Source of the DNA: Marinimicrococcus sp033875255 | Lineage (GTDB): Bacteria; Pseudomonadota; Alphaproteobacteria; Geminicoccales; Geminicoccaceae | Direction of reading: 5' to 3' | NCBI GenBank assembly: GCA_033875255.1 | Contig: JAWZSN010000010.1 | Location: forward strand, 100,622 to 164,621 | Length of the DNA stretch: 64,000 bases | In this document: positions 8,417 to 16,574 of the stretch, piece after piece | How positions within the stretch are numbered: the stretch's first letter is position 1 | Layout of the letters: each line of letters opens with the position of its first letter | The notes under the pieces: model-generated | What the model was told of the DNA's origin: nothing | The model's input: the letters and a program-made list of their open reading frames with translations, nothing else | Database searches by the model: none | Program-made: the position numbers and the translations under genes

Positions 8417-8744
8417 GATCACGCTGATGCCCCGACAGACCAGCGACCCGTGCCGCCGCAGACGCGAAGGCGGGATAGCGCTGCATCTTTAAGGCAAACA
8501 AAAATACCTTTTATACATCTTCAGGTAGGCCCATGCCCGAACTCATGCGGGTGTTCAAGGGGCTTAACGCACCTTGGAGTCTCTTTCCCGTCGGTGCGTG
8601 CCTTGGATGGCCGGCTGCCTCAAGAGAGTCGTCGCCGCCGGCATGACAAGGGCGCGCCCGGTCACCTGCGGGCCCAGCGGGTCCGGCTCATCGCCCGTGG
8701 CCGGGAAGATCGTGATGGTGAAGGTCCTGCGTGAGAAGCGGCAG
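8417..8744. other. intergenic region between AIGNS copy 4 and pyrE
   Basis: About 330 bp with no gene I can support. The part at 8480-8525 is markedly AT-rich and probably holds the promoter of copy 4. The rest is GC-rich; short minus-strand reading there is an extension of a frame overlapping pyrE and lacks a start and ribosome binding site. Confidence 0.35.
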
Positions 8745-8761
8745 GCGGGCAGTCGGCCCGC
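8745..8761 (-). terminator. hairpin after pyrE
   Basis: GCGGGC / GCCCGC inverted repeat with a 5-nt loop, 11 nt beyond the pyrE stop codon, at the end of the eight-gene operon. No T-run. Confidence 0.35.
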
Positions 8762-8772
8762 TCCCGGGCGCC

Positions 8773-9456
8773 TCAGCCCCAGCGCAGGGGCTCGCTGCGT
8801 CCGCCATGCGCGGCGGACCAGGCGGGCGGGTCGGCGAGGAAAGCGTCGACCTCGGCCAGCGCCGGCGGCTCGAGCGCGCGGCGCTCCCGCGCCACCTCGA
8901 TGAGCTCGCGCCAGGTGGCGAGGCTGTGGAGCCTGAGGCCCAGATCCTCCATGGCCTCGCGCGCGCCGGGAAAGACGTCGTAGAAGAAGATCACGAAGCC
9001 GTGCTCCACCTGCACGCCGGCGCGGCGCAGGGCGGCGCAGAAGAGCAGCTTGCTGCGGGCATCGGTGGTGAGATCGTCCACCAGCAACGTGCGGGCGCCG
9101 GGCTGGAGCACCCCCTCGATCTGCGCGTTCTCGCCGAAGCCCTTGGGCTTCTTGCGGATGTAGCTCATCGAGAGCCGCAGCCGGTCGGCGAGCCAGGAGG
9201 CGAAGGGGATGCCGGCCGTCTCGCCGCCGGCGAGCCCGTCCAGCTCCCGCGGGTCCACGGCCTGGCGGATCGCCACCAGCGCCATGTCGACGATCTCGGA
9301 GCGCAGGTCGGGAAAGGAGATCAGCCGGCGGCAATCGACATAGACCGGGCTCGCCCAGCCCGAGGTCAGCATGAAGGGGCGCTTCATGCTGACCCGGACG
9401 GCGCCGGTCTCCAGCAGGATCTCGGCGGTGCGGGCGGCGAAAGGGCGGGCTTCCAT
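8773..9456 (-). CDS. pyrE: orotate phosphoribosyltransferase
   Basis: 227 residues. Joins orotate and PRPP to give orotidine 5'-phosphate in UMP synthesis, in the cytoplasm. The catalytic-loop segment RKKPKGFGENAQIEG (about 101-115) and the PRPP-binding motif LLVDDLTTDARSK (about 124-136) are visible. In most family members the small residues after the acidic pair are TxGG or TAG; here they read TTDARSK, a mild departure. Last gene of the operon, 2 bp after the pyrC stop codon. Next to a transporter and reductive or hydrolytic orotate enzymes it would let imported orotate be salvaged to UMP as well as degraded. Identity is firm; a catabolic context does not change its reaction. Confidence 0.92.
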   Translation of the reverse strand: MEARPFAARTAEILLETGAVRVSMKRPFMLTSGWASPVYVDCRRLISFPDLRSEIVDMALVAIRQAVDPRELDGLAGGETAGIPFASWLADRLRLSMSYIRKKPKGFGENAQIEGVLQPGARTLLVDDLTTDARSKLLFCAALRRAGVQVEHGFVIFFYDVFPGAREAMEDLGLRLHSLATWRELIEVARERRALEPPALAEVDAFLADPPAWSAAHGGRSEPLRWG

Positions 9457-9458
9457 GC

Positions 9459-10511
9459 TCAGGCGTCCGGGGCGAGGGACCAGGCGGTGCGCTCGCCGCC
9501 CAGGAAGGGGAACACGGCGCCCTCGCCGGGCACCGGGATCTCGGCCGGGACCTCGGTGGGGGCGGCCACCAGCGTGATCCGCTCCTCGTTGGGCTCGAGG
9601 CGGTAGAAGGCGGGGCCGTTGAGGGAGGCGAACGCCTCCAGCCGGTCCAGCGCCCCCTCCTCGGCGAAGACCTGCGCGTAGGCCTCGATGGCGGCGGGCG
9701 CGTTGAACACGCCGGCGCAGCCGCAGGAGGATTCCTTGGCGGACCGCAGGTGCGGCGCGCTGTCGGTGCCAAGGAAGAAGGCGGCCTCGCCCGAGGTGGC
9801 GGCCTCGCGCAGGGCGAGCCGGTGGCGCTCGCGCTTGGCCACCGGCAGGCAGTAGTTGTGGGGCCTGATGCCGCCGGCGAAGATGGCGTTGCGGTTGAAG
9901 ATCAGGTGGTGCGGGGTAATGGTGGCGCCTACCCGCGGCGCGTTGGCCCGCACGAAGGCCACACCCTCTTCGGTGGTGATGTGCTCCATCACCACCTTCA
10001 GGCCCTGGTGGCGGGCCACCAGCGGCGCCAGCACCCGCTCGATGAACACCGCCTCGCGGTCGAAGATGTCGACCTCGTGGTCGGTCACCTCGCCGTGGAC
10101 GAGCAGCGGAATGCCCGCCTTCTCCATGGCTTCCAGCACCGGTGCCAGGGCGCCGAGATCGGTGACGCCAAATTGGGAGTTGGTGGTGGCGTGCGCCGGG
10201 TAGAGCTTCACGGCGGTGAAGACGCCGTCCGCGTGGCCGGCCAGCAGGTCGGCAGCCTCCGTGTCGTCGGAGAGATAGCAGACCATGAGCGGCTTGAAGC
10301 GCGAGCCCTCGGGCAGGGCCGCCATGATGCGCTCGCGGTAGGCCACCGCCTCGTGGGTGCGGCGCACCGGCGGAACCAGGTTGGGCATGATGATGGCCCG
10401 GCCCATCTGCGCGGCGCTGAACGGCAGTACGGCGCGCAGCATGGCGCCGTCGCGCAGGTGCAGGTGCCAGTCGTCGGGGCGGCGCAGTCTCAGGCGGGCG
10501 GGCTCGCTCAT
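9459..10511 (-). CDS. pyrC: dihydroorotase (E. coli PyrC type)
   Basis: 350 residues, matching E. coli-type PyrC in length. Zinc enzyme interconverting N-carbamoyl-L-aspartate and dihydroorotate. Visible ligands: HLH at 16-18, the lysine expected to be carbamylated in VKLYP (K102), H139 (LLVHGE), H177 (MEHITT) and the catalytic Asp of GTDSAPH (D250). Two ATGs are adjacent (10514 and 10511); the second is preferred because GAGGAG then lies 5 nt upstream instead of 2. Sits between the carbamoylase gene and pyrE. In this operon it could run in the hydrolytic direction, taking dihydroorotate from PyrDK to carbamoyl-aspartate; it could equally be biosynthetic. Confidence 0.93.
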   Translation of the reverse strand: MSEPARLRLRRPDDWHLHLRDGAMLRAVLPFSAAQMGRAIIMPNLVPPVRRTHEAVAYRERIMAALPEGSRFKPLMVCYLSDDTEAADLLAGHADGVFTAVKLYPAHATTNSQFGVTDLGALAPVLEAMEKAGIPLLVHGEVTDHEVDIFDREAVFIERVLAPLVARHQGLKVVMEHITTEEGVAFVRANAPRVGATITPHHLIFNRNAIFAGGIRPHNYCLPVAKRERHRLALREAATSGEAAFFLGTDSAPHLRSAKESSCGCAGVFNAPAAIEAYAQVFAEEGALDRLEAFASLNGPAFYRLEPNEERITLVAAPTEVPAEIPVPGEGAVFPFLGGERTAWSLAPDA

Positions 10512-10534
10512 CATCGCTCCTCGGCGGGAAGGGG

Positions 10535-11824
10535 CTAGGGGGCTCGAAGGGGCTCCAGGACGGCCGCGTGCATCAGGTCGATGGCCGCCAGCAGGTCCTC
10601 GATCTCCATGGCCTCGTGCGGGTTGTGCGACCCGTTGGCGTTGCGCACGAAGATCATCGCCGAGGGTATCCCGGCATTGGCGAACACCGCCGCGTCGTGG
10701 CCCGCACCGCTCGGCAGGGTTTCCTCGGGCAGGCCCAGCCTCGCGGAAAGCTCCAGCAGGTGCCGGACCCAGGCCTCGTCCATGGCGGCGGGGGCGGTGT
10801 CGACCCGGCGGTCGAGCACGAACTCGACCCCGCGCTCGGCGGCGATCGTCCGGCACTCCTCCTGCAGCAATTGGTGCAGCCTGTCGAGGGTGGCCCGGTT
10901 CTGGCTGCGCGCCTCGAAGCTGAAGCCAACCTCGTCGGGAATGCGGGTGATGGCGTGCTCGGCCGGGTTGGTGCCGATGACCCCGCAGGTGAGCACGAGA
11001 TCCTCGCCGGCCTCGAGCATCGCCCGCCAGTGTTCGTCGAGCCGGCCGATCAGCTCGGCGGTGGCGAACACGGCATCGCGGCGCAGCCAGCGCGGCACGG
11101 TGCCGGAATGGCCGGCCTCGCCGCGGCACAGGATGCGCCGGTGGCGGACATTGCCGCGCAGGCCGGTGACCACCGCGGTGGGAAAGCCGCGCGCCACCAT
11201 CACCGGGCCCTGCTCGATGTGGATCTCCAGCCAGGCGGCGACGCCGGCCGGGTCGAGGAAGCGCTCGCCGGCCCGCACCCGCTCCACCTCGATGCCGAGC
11301 CGTTCCATGCAGGCGGCGAGGCTCAGGCCGGTGTCGCGGTGCGGGCTCTCCAGATCCTCCGCCGAGAGGGCGCCCAGGAGCGCGCTCGAGCCGATATAGG
11401 CCTTGCCGAACCAGGGGCTCTCCTCGCCGCGCAGGCCGAGGACCCGCACCGGCAGGGGCGGCGTGATGCCGGCCTCCTTCAGGCGCATCAGGGTCACGAG
11501 CCCCGCCAGCACGCCGGCCGCCCCGTCGAAATTGCCGCCCTGGGGCACCGAATCGAGGTGCGAGCCCAGGAGGATGCAGGGGCCGGGCTGTTCGCCGGGC
11601 AGGCCGATCACGAGGTTTTTGAGCGCATCGAGGCTCGTGGTGAGGCCTTCGCGATGAGCGAGGTCGGCCACGAAGTCGAGCGCGCGGTCCTCGCCCGGGC
11701 CGTAGCTCTCGCGCGTGACGCCGGGGCCGTCGACGGAGAGCGCGCGCAGGCCGTCGAAGGCGTCGGCCAGGAAGGCCCGCTCGCTGTTGCGGTGGTGGCG
11801 CGCAACAGTAGCGGTCGTGCTCAC
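10535..11824 (-). CDS. M20-family N-carbamoyl-amino-acid hydrolase, candidate ureidosuccinase
   Basis: 429 residues. Belongs to the amidase/hydantoinase/carbamoylase branch of the M20 metallopeptidase fold, whose members split N-carbamoyl amino acids, allantoate or beta-ureidopropionate into amine, CO2 and NH3. Metal-site motifs: GSHLDS (87-92), the Asp of NFDG (100), the EE pair (134-135) and HIEQGP (202-207). GAGHDA and NGSHNP near the C-terminus are also typical. GTG start at 11824 overlaps the pyrD stop codon (GTGA). Placed between dihydroorotate dehydrogenase and dihydroorotase, N-carbamoyl-L-aspartate is the obvious candidate substrate, which would make it a ureidosuccinase. Specificity cannot be read from the motifs; allantoate or beta-ureidopropionate hydrolysis are alternatives. 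Confidence 0.8.
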   Translation of the reverse strand: MSTTATVARHHRNSERAFLADAFDGLRALSVDGPGVTRESYGPGEDRALDFVADLAHREGLTTSLDALKNLVIGLPGEQPGPCILLGSHLDSVPQGGNFDGAAGVLAGLVTLMRLKEAGITPPLPVRVLGLRGEESPWFGKAYIGSSALLGALSAEDLESPHRDTGLSLAACMERLGIEVERVRAGERFLDPAGVAAWLEIHIEQGPVMVARGFPTAVVTGLRGNVRHRRILCRGEAGHSGTVPRWLRRDAVFATAELIGRLDEHWRAMLEAGEDLVLTCGVIGTNPAEHAITRIPDEVGFSFEARSQNRATLDRLHQLLQEECRTIAAERGVEFVLDRRVDTAPAAMDEAWVRHLLELSARLGLPEETLPSGAGHDAAVFANAGIPSAMIFVRNANGSHNPHEAMEIEDLLAAIDLMHAAVLEPLRAP

Positions 11825-12756
11825 GAGGCGGCTCCAGCGAGCAGAACGTCGTCGTCGCCGCGCATGGCGCCGGTGAGGTCGGCGATGCAGGCGATGCCGC
11901 GGCGGCGGCACCAGGCATCGAGCCCGTCGATGATGTCGGTCATGGCGGTCGGCTGGAGGAAGGTGGCGGTGCCGACCTGCACCGCGCTGGCCCCGGCCAG
12001 CATGTATTCGATGGCGTCCTCGGCAGAGGCGATGCCGCCGCAGCCGATCACCGGGACCGACACCGCCTTGTGGCACTGGTGGACCATGCGCAGGACGATG
12101 GGCTTGATGGCGGGCCCCGAGAGCCCGCCCATGACGTTGCCCAGGCGCGGGCGGAAGGTCTCGGTGTCGACCGCCATACCGAGAATGGTGTTGGCAACCA
12201 CCACGGCATCCGCACCGCCTTCCTCGGCGGCCCGGGCGATAGCGGCGATGGCGCCGGTGTTGGGGGTGAGCTTGGCCCAAAGCGGCAGGCGGGTGGCGTC
12301 CCGCAGGCGCCGGACCACGTCCAGCGTCGCCGCCGGATCCATGGCGAAGGCGTGGCCGTCGGCCTCGATGTTGGGGCAGGAGATGTTGGCCTCGATGGCC
12401 GCCACGCCGGGCAGGTCGAGCGCGGCCGCGAGCTCGGCGAAGCCCTGGGCGGTGGGGGCCGAGATGCTCACCACCAGCGGCACCTTCCAGCGGCGCCAGA
12501 AGGGCAAGGTGTGCTCGAGGAAGGCCGGCACGCCCTTGCTCGGGATGCCGATGGAGTTGAGCATGCCGCCGGCGGTCTCGGCCACTCGCGGCGTGGGATT
12601 GCCGGCGCGCAGCTCGCTGGTGATGGTCTTGGTGACGAAGGCGCCCAGGCGCTCCAGGCGCACCACCCGCTCGAGCCCCTCGGCGAAGGTGCCCGAGGCC
12701 GGCATCACCGGGTTGGCGAGGGCGAGGCCGCCGACGCGGACCGCGAGATCTACCAT
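11821..12756 (-). CDS. pyrD: dihydroorotate dehydrogenase, class 1B catalytic subunit
   Basis: 311 residues, FMN enzyme interconverting dihydroorotate and orotate. The active-site loop NISCPN (124-129) carries the cysteine base (C127) of class 1 enzymes; class 2 membrane enzymes use serine and have an N-terminal membrane helix, absent here. The TLDV, VVVANT and VIGCGG segments fit FMN binding in a TIM barrel. With PyrK as partner it forms the NAD-linked class 1B heterotetramer. Alphaproteobacteria usually make pyrimidines with the class 2 enzyme, so a 1B enzyme beside a carbamoylase suggests a separate reductive, catabolic role. Start at 12756 overlaps the end of pyrK by 7 bp; a longer frame to 12855 is shadow. 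Confidence 0.9.
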   Translation of the reverse strand: MVDLAVRVGGLALANPVMPASGTFAEGLERVVRLERLGAFVTKTITSELRAGNPTPRVAETAGGMLNSIGIPSKGVPAFLEHTLPFWRRWKVPLVVSISAPTAQGFAELAAALDLPGVAAIEANISCPNIEADGHAFAMDPAATLDVVRRLRDATRLPLWAKLTPNTGAIAAIARAAEEGGADAVVVANTILGMAVDTETFRPRLGNVMGGLSGPAIKPIVLRMVHQCHKAVSVPVIGCGGIASAEDAIEYMLAGASAVQVGTATFLQPTAMTDIIDGLDAWCRRRGIACIADLTGAMRGDDDVLLAGAAS

Positions 12757-13583
12757 CCCATCGCCTCCTCGAGCGGGAAGACCGGCCCGTCCCAGCACAC
12801 GCGCTTGTGGACCTCCCGGCCGCCCTCGCGGAACGGCCGCACGCAGCAAAAGCACATGCCCAGCCCGCAGGCCATCTGCTGCTCCAGCGCCACCTGGCCG
12901 GGGATGCCGTGCTCGGCGCCGAGCCGCTGCATGAGCTCGAGCAGCCGGTTCGAGCCGCAGGTGAAGAAGGCGTCGGCGCGGCCGGCGGCGATCAGACCGC
13001 GCAGCAGGGTCTCGACCCGGCAGGGCGCGCTCGAGCCGTCGGTATCGGTCACCACGATGGTGCGGGCACCCATCTCGTTGAAGGCGCTCACCGACATCAC
13101 GTGGGCGAGGCTGCGCGCGCTCAGGATGGCGGTGACGCCGACACCCTGTCGCGCGGCCATGGCGGCCAGCGGCGCCAGGGTGGCGAGGCCCACGCCACGG
13201 CCCAGCACGACGATGTTGCGCCAGGTGGCATCGAGGCTGAAGCCGATGCCCAGCGGGCCCAGCATGCGCAGCCGGTCGCCAGGGCGCAGGGTGGCAAGGC
13301 CGCGCGTGCCGCGGCCGGTGACCTTGTAGAGGAACTCGACCCGTCCTGCGGCCTCATCGGCCCGGTAGGTGCTCATCGGCCGGCGGAAGAAGGGCTGGTC
13401 GGCGCCGGTGGCGGGGCACAGGAGGTGAAAGAACTGGCCGGCTCCGGCAAGGCACGCGGGCGCTCCGGCCTCCAGCACCAGATGCTTGTACTCGTCGTTG
13501 ACCCAGTCGTTGGCGATCACCGGCGCCAACAGGTCGACCGCCGCTGCCGGCTCGGCCGCGGCTGCGAGGGCGGGCATGGACAT
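12750..13583 (-). CDS. pyrK: dihydroorotate dehydrogenase electron-transfer subunit
   Basis: 277 residues. Iron-sulfur flavoprotein that passes electrons between NAD(H) and the FMN of PyrD. Ferredoxin-reductase-like: an FAD-binding RRPMSTY (about 68-74), a nucleotide-binding segment around VLGRGVGLATLAP (126-138) and a C-terminal [2Fe-2S] site with cysteines at 239, 244, 247 and 263 (C-x4-C-x2-C-x15-C), an extra Cys at 246. The DGPVF after the last Cys is typical. ATG at 13583 has GAAGG 8 nt upstream. Its presence makes the adjacent PyrD NAD-linked, allowing reduction of orotate by NADH. Confidence 0.88.
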   Translation of the reverse strand: MSMPALAAAAEPAAAVDLLAPVIANDWVNDEYKHLVLEAGAPACLAGAGQFFHLLCPATGADQPFFRRPMSTYRADEAAGRVEFLYKVTGRGTRGLATLRPGDRLRMLGPLGIGFSLDATWRNIVVLGRGVGLATLAPLAAMAARQGVGVTAILSARSLAHVMSVSAFNEMGARTIVVTDTDGSSAPCRVETLLRGLIAAGRADAFFTCGSNRLLELMQRLGAEHGIPGQVALEQQMACGLGMCFCCVRPFREGGREVHKRVCWDGPVFPLEEAMGW

Positions 13584-13594
13584 GTCTCGTGCCT

Positions 13595-14878
13595 TCAGAA
13601 GGAGAGGAGGCGCGGCAGGGCGAGGCTGATCGCCGGCACATAGCTGATGATGGCCAGCACCACGATGTTCGCCGCGACGAACGGCCAGATGCCGGCGATC
13701 ACCGTCTCGACCGGCCGCTCGAGCGTGGAGGAGGCCACGAAGAGATCGAGCCCGAAGGGCGGGGTGATCATGCCGATGCAGATGTTGAGGCAGACCACGA
13801 GGCCGAAATGGACGGGATCGATGCCGAGGCTCAGCGCCACGGGGTAGAGGGTCGGCACCATCACCAGCAGGATCGAGTTGGGGTCGATGAACATGCCGGC
13901 CACCAGCAGGACGACGTTCACGATCAGCAGAAACCCGATCCAGCCGATGTCCTGGCCGGCGATGAAGGCGCCCAGCATGTCGGGCACCCGGGCCAGCGTG
14001 ATGAAGTAGGAGAGCAGCGCGCCCACCGCCAGCAGGATGAAGACGGCGGCAATGGTGACCGCACTGCTCTCGGCCACCGACACCAGCTTGCGCAGGCCCA
14101 TCGAGCGGTAGACCAGCATCTCGATGGAAAGCGCATAGAGGACGCTCACCGCAGCGGCCTCGGTGGGGGTGAAGGTGCCGCTGTAGATGCCGCCCAGGAT
14201 CAGGACCGGCATGCCCAGCGCCAGAAGGCCGGCGCGCAGTGCTTCCAGGCGCTCGCCGCGGCTCGAGGGGGGAGCCGCGGCGGCGCCCGAGCGGCGCGTC
14301 TCGAAAACCACATAGGCCGAGAAGGCCAGGCCCAGCACGATGCCGACCGCGAGCCCGCCGGCAAAGAGGGCCGCGACCGACGTGCCGGTGAGCCAGCCAT
14401 AGACGATCAGCGTGATGCTGGGCGGGATCAGCAGCGCGCACTCGGCGCTGGAGGCGATCAGGCCCAGCGAGAACTTCTCGCGGTAGCCGGCGCGCACCAT
14501 TTCGGGATGGAGCAGCCGGCCCAGCGCCGCCACGGTGGCCGGAGCCGAGCCGCACACCGCGCCGAAGGCCATGCACGAGGCCACCGTGGTGTGGCCGAGC
14601 CCGCCGGTGACGTGGCCGATCGAGCGTTTGACCAGCGCCATGAGCCGGGCGGCGATGCTGCCCTGGGCCATGATCTCGGCGGCGAAGATGAAGAAGGGGA
14701 TGGCCAGCAGGGTCGAGACGTTGACGCCGCCCAGGAGCTTTTGCGCCACCACCATGTCGGGCATGGCGGGATAGTAGAAAAAGCGGGCCAGCACGCTGGG
14801 CAGGCCCATCACCATCAGCATCTCGAAGCCGAGAACGAGGGCGAGGACGGCCAGCAGGCACAAGGCGATGGCGGCCAT
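13595..14878 (-). CDS. TRAP transporter large permease, DctM family
   Basis: 427 residues, the usual DctM length, with about a dozen hydrophobic segments. Forms the Na+-coupled transport channel of a tripartite ATP-independent periplasmic carboxylate importer in the inner membrane. Characteristic stretches include PFFIFAAEIM (about 64-73), CGSAPATVAA, AECALLIPPS and IGMITPPFGL near the end. ATG at 14878 has AGGAG 6 nt upstream; frame further upstream is shadow. Ends 11 bp before pyrK, so it is in the same transcript as the pyrimidine enzymes. The substrate is inferred to be a carboxylate handled by them, orotate or a relative. Confidence 0.9.
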   Translation of the reverse strand: MAAIALCLLAVLALVLGFEMLMVMGLPSVLARFFYYPAMPDMVVAQKLLGGVNVSTLLAIPFFIFAAEIMAQGSIAARLMALVKRSIGHVTGGLGHTTVASCMAFGAVCGSAPATVAALGRLLHPEMVRAGYREKFSLGLIASSAECALLIPPSITLIVYGWLTGTSVAALFAGGLAVGIVLGLAFSAYVVFETRRSGAAAAPPSSRGERLEALRAGLLALGMPVLILGGIYSGTFTPTEAAAVSVLYALSIEMLVYRSMGLRKLVSVAESSAVTIAAVFILLAVGALLSYFITLARVPDMLGAFIAGQDIGWIGFLLIVNVVLLVAGMFIDPNSILLVMVPTLYPVALSLGIDPVHFGLVVCLNICIGMITPPFGLDLFVASSTLERPVETVIAGIWPFVAANIVVLAIISYVPAISLALPRLLSF

Positions 14879-14886
14879 GGGCGCTC

Positions 14887-15426
14887 CTAGTGCTCGTGGC
14901 CGCGGGCGGGACGCCCGTAGCGGTCGTTGATGCCGGCCAGCTCCAGCGCGTAGCGCAGGGTGAGCAGGGCGAAGCCCACCGGCACCGCGCCATAGAGCCA
15001 TGCCATGGAGACATCGAGGGTGGGGCTGAGCTGGCCGCTCTTCAGCACGAAGGCAGCGAGCACGATCCCGAGCTTGGTGAGGTAGGCGCAGAAGACCACG
15101 CCCGCGAGGTTGATGAGCGTGCCGACGAGCCAGCGCAGCTTGGCCGGCAGCCGGTCGAAGAGGGCGGTCATGGCGATCTGGCGGCCGCGCTCCAGCGCCA
15201 GTCCCTGGCCCAGGAACACCAGCCAGGCGAGGCCGAAGAGGGTCGCCTCCTCGATCCACGCGAAGCGCGCGGCGGCGAGCGGGAAGACCTCGCGGACGAT
15301 GATGTTGCCGGCATAGGCCACCGACATCGCCACGAGGATCAGGGCGACGGCGATGCGCTCGAAGGCGCGCAGGACGTCGAGCGCCCTGTGCGCGCCCCGG
15401 GCAGCCGGCCGTGTGGCGTGATCCAT
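14887..15426 (-). CDS. TRAP transporter small permease, DctQ family
   Basis: 179 residues with four hydrophobic segments (about 24-44, 60-80, 100-125, 140-165) and the typical FAWIEEATLFGLAWLVFLG and REGRQIAM-like (here LERGRQIAMTALFDRLP) motifs. Small membrane partner of DctM, needed for assembly of the importer. It lies between dctP and dctM with short gaps (25 and 8 bp). Confidence 0.88.
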   Translation of the reverse strand: MDHATRPAARGAHRALDVLRAFERIAVALILVAMSVAYAGNIIVREVFPLAAARFAWIEEATLFGLAWLVFLGQGLALERGRQIAMTALFDRLPAKLRWLVGTLINLAGVVFCAYLTKLGIVLAAFVLKSGQLSPTLDVSMAWLYGAVPVGFALLTLRYALELAGINDRYGRPARGHEH

Positions 15427-15451
15427 TCCCGCTGCGCTCGCCGCTGTCTGG

Positions 15452-16486
15452 TCAGTTCGCGAGGCCGAGACGCTCGACCTCGTCGCGGTAGATCTCGAGC
15501 GCCTTGCGGCCTTCCTCGCCGGCCCGCTCCAGATAGGCGGCCTCGGCCTTGGGGAACATCAGCTCGCGCCACGCCCGGCGCTCGTCGGCACCGAGCTCGC
15601 GGACCTCGACGCCGGCAGCGCGGATCGTCTCCAGCGCCTTCTCCTGGGCCGCCTCCTTCATCTGCTCGACCTCCGGGCGGACCTCCTCGATGGCCGCCGT
15701 GATGACCTCGCGATGGCCCTCGGGCAGGCTGCCCCACCAGGCCGGGCTGAACAGGAAGACGTCCTCCATCGCGCCATGCTCGGAGAGCACCAGGTGCTTT
15801 TGGACCTCGAAATACTTCATGGTGGCGATGGTATCGAGCGGGTTCTCCTGCCCGTCGACCACGCCGGTCTGGAGCGCGGTGTAGAGCTCGCCGAACGGGA
15901 TCACCACGGCCGAGGCGCCCAGCGCCGAGAACTGCTCGATGAGAATTCGCGAGTCCATCACCCGGAACTTCTGGCCGGCGAACGCGGCGATCTCGTCCAT
16001 GGGCTGGGCCGAGGTCACGTTCTTGCGGCCGTTGGGCCACAGCGCGACCGCCGCGAGGCCGCGGCTCTCGAAGCTTTCGAGGATGTAGTCGCCCAGCGGA
16101 CCCTGGCGCAGCTCCTGGGCCTTCTCGCGATCGGCGGGGAACAGGAAGGGCAGGTCGAGCACCGAGACCACGGGATTGAAGCCGCCGAGGAAGGCCGCCG
16201 GCATCACGGTGCCTTCCATGGCGCCGAACTGGGTGCCCTCGACCATCTGCCGGGCGTTGCCGAGCTGCGAGGAGGGGAAGAGCTGCAGCTCGACCTCGCC
16301 GCCGGTGCGCTCGAGGACCAGAGCAGCGAGCTTCTCCAAAGCCTGGTGGCGGGGCTGGCTGGGTGCCTCGAGATGGCCGATGCGAGCGACGTAGGTCGCC
16401 TCGGCGGCAGCCTCTGGGAGGCCGGCTGCCAGCGTTGCCGTCAGGGCGCCCGCTGCGAGCAGGAAGAGGCGGCGACAGGCTTGCAT
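15452..16486 (-). CDS. TRAP transporter substrate-binding protein, DctP family
   Basis: 344 residues with a signal peptide (about 1-28, ending near EAAAEA). Periplasmic carboxylate receptor of the TRAP importer. Family hallmarks are seen: QLGNARQMVEGTQFGAMEG, LPFLFPADREKAQ, KFRVMDSRILIEQFSALGASAVVIPFGELYTALQTGVVDGQENP (positions about 140-205, quoted in part), where the Arg of FRVMDS is the carboxylate-clamping residue in studied members. ATG at 16486 with CGGAG 8 nt upstream is preferred over 16531. First gene of the TRAP-pyrimidine operon. Confidence 0.88.
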   Translation of the reverse strand: MQACRRLFLLAAGALTATLAAGLPEAAAEATYVARIGHLEAPSQPRHQALEKLAALVLERTGGEVELQLFPSSQLGNARQMVEGTQFGAMEGTVMPAAFLGGFNPVVSVLDLPFLFPADREKAQELRQGPLGDYILESFESRGLAAVALWPNGRKNVTSAQPMDEIAAFAGQKFRVMDSRILIEQFSALGASAVVIPFGELYTALQTGVVDGQENPLDTIATMKYFEVQKHLVLSEHGAMEDVFLFSPAWWGSLPEGHREVITAAIEEVRPEVEQMKEAAQEKALETIRAAGVEVRELGADERRAWRELMFPKAEAAYLERAGEEGRKALEIYRDEVERLGLAN

Positions 16487-16574
16487 GGAGGCATCTCCGT
16501 GGCTGACCGAGGGGCGAACGGTATGTTGCAATTTCGCGACGTCGTCGCTTTTTTGAAGCTAGGCAGCGTCAGCG

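Noticed and set aside
8564..8770. Possible small minus-strand gene beyond pyrE
   Set aside because: The readable stretch is the tail of a frame overlapping pyrE. It has no own start with a ribosome binding site.
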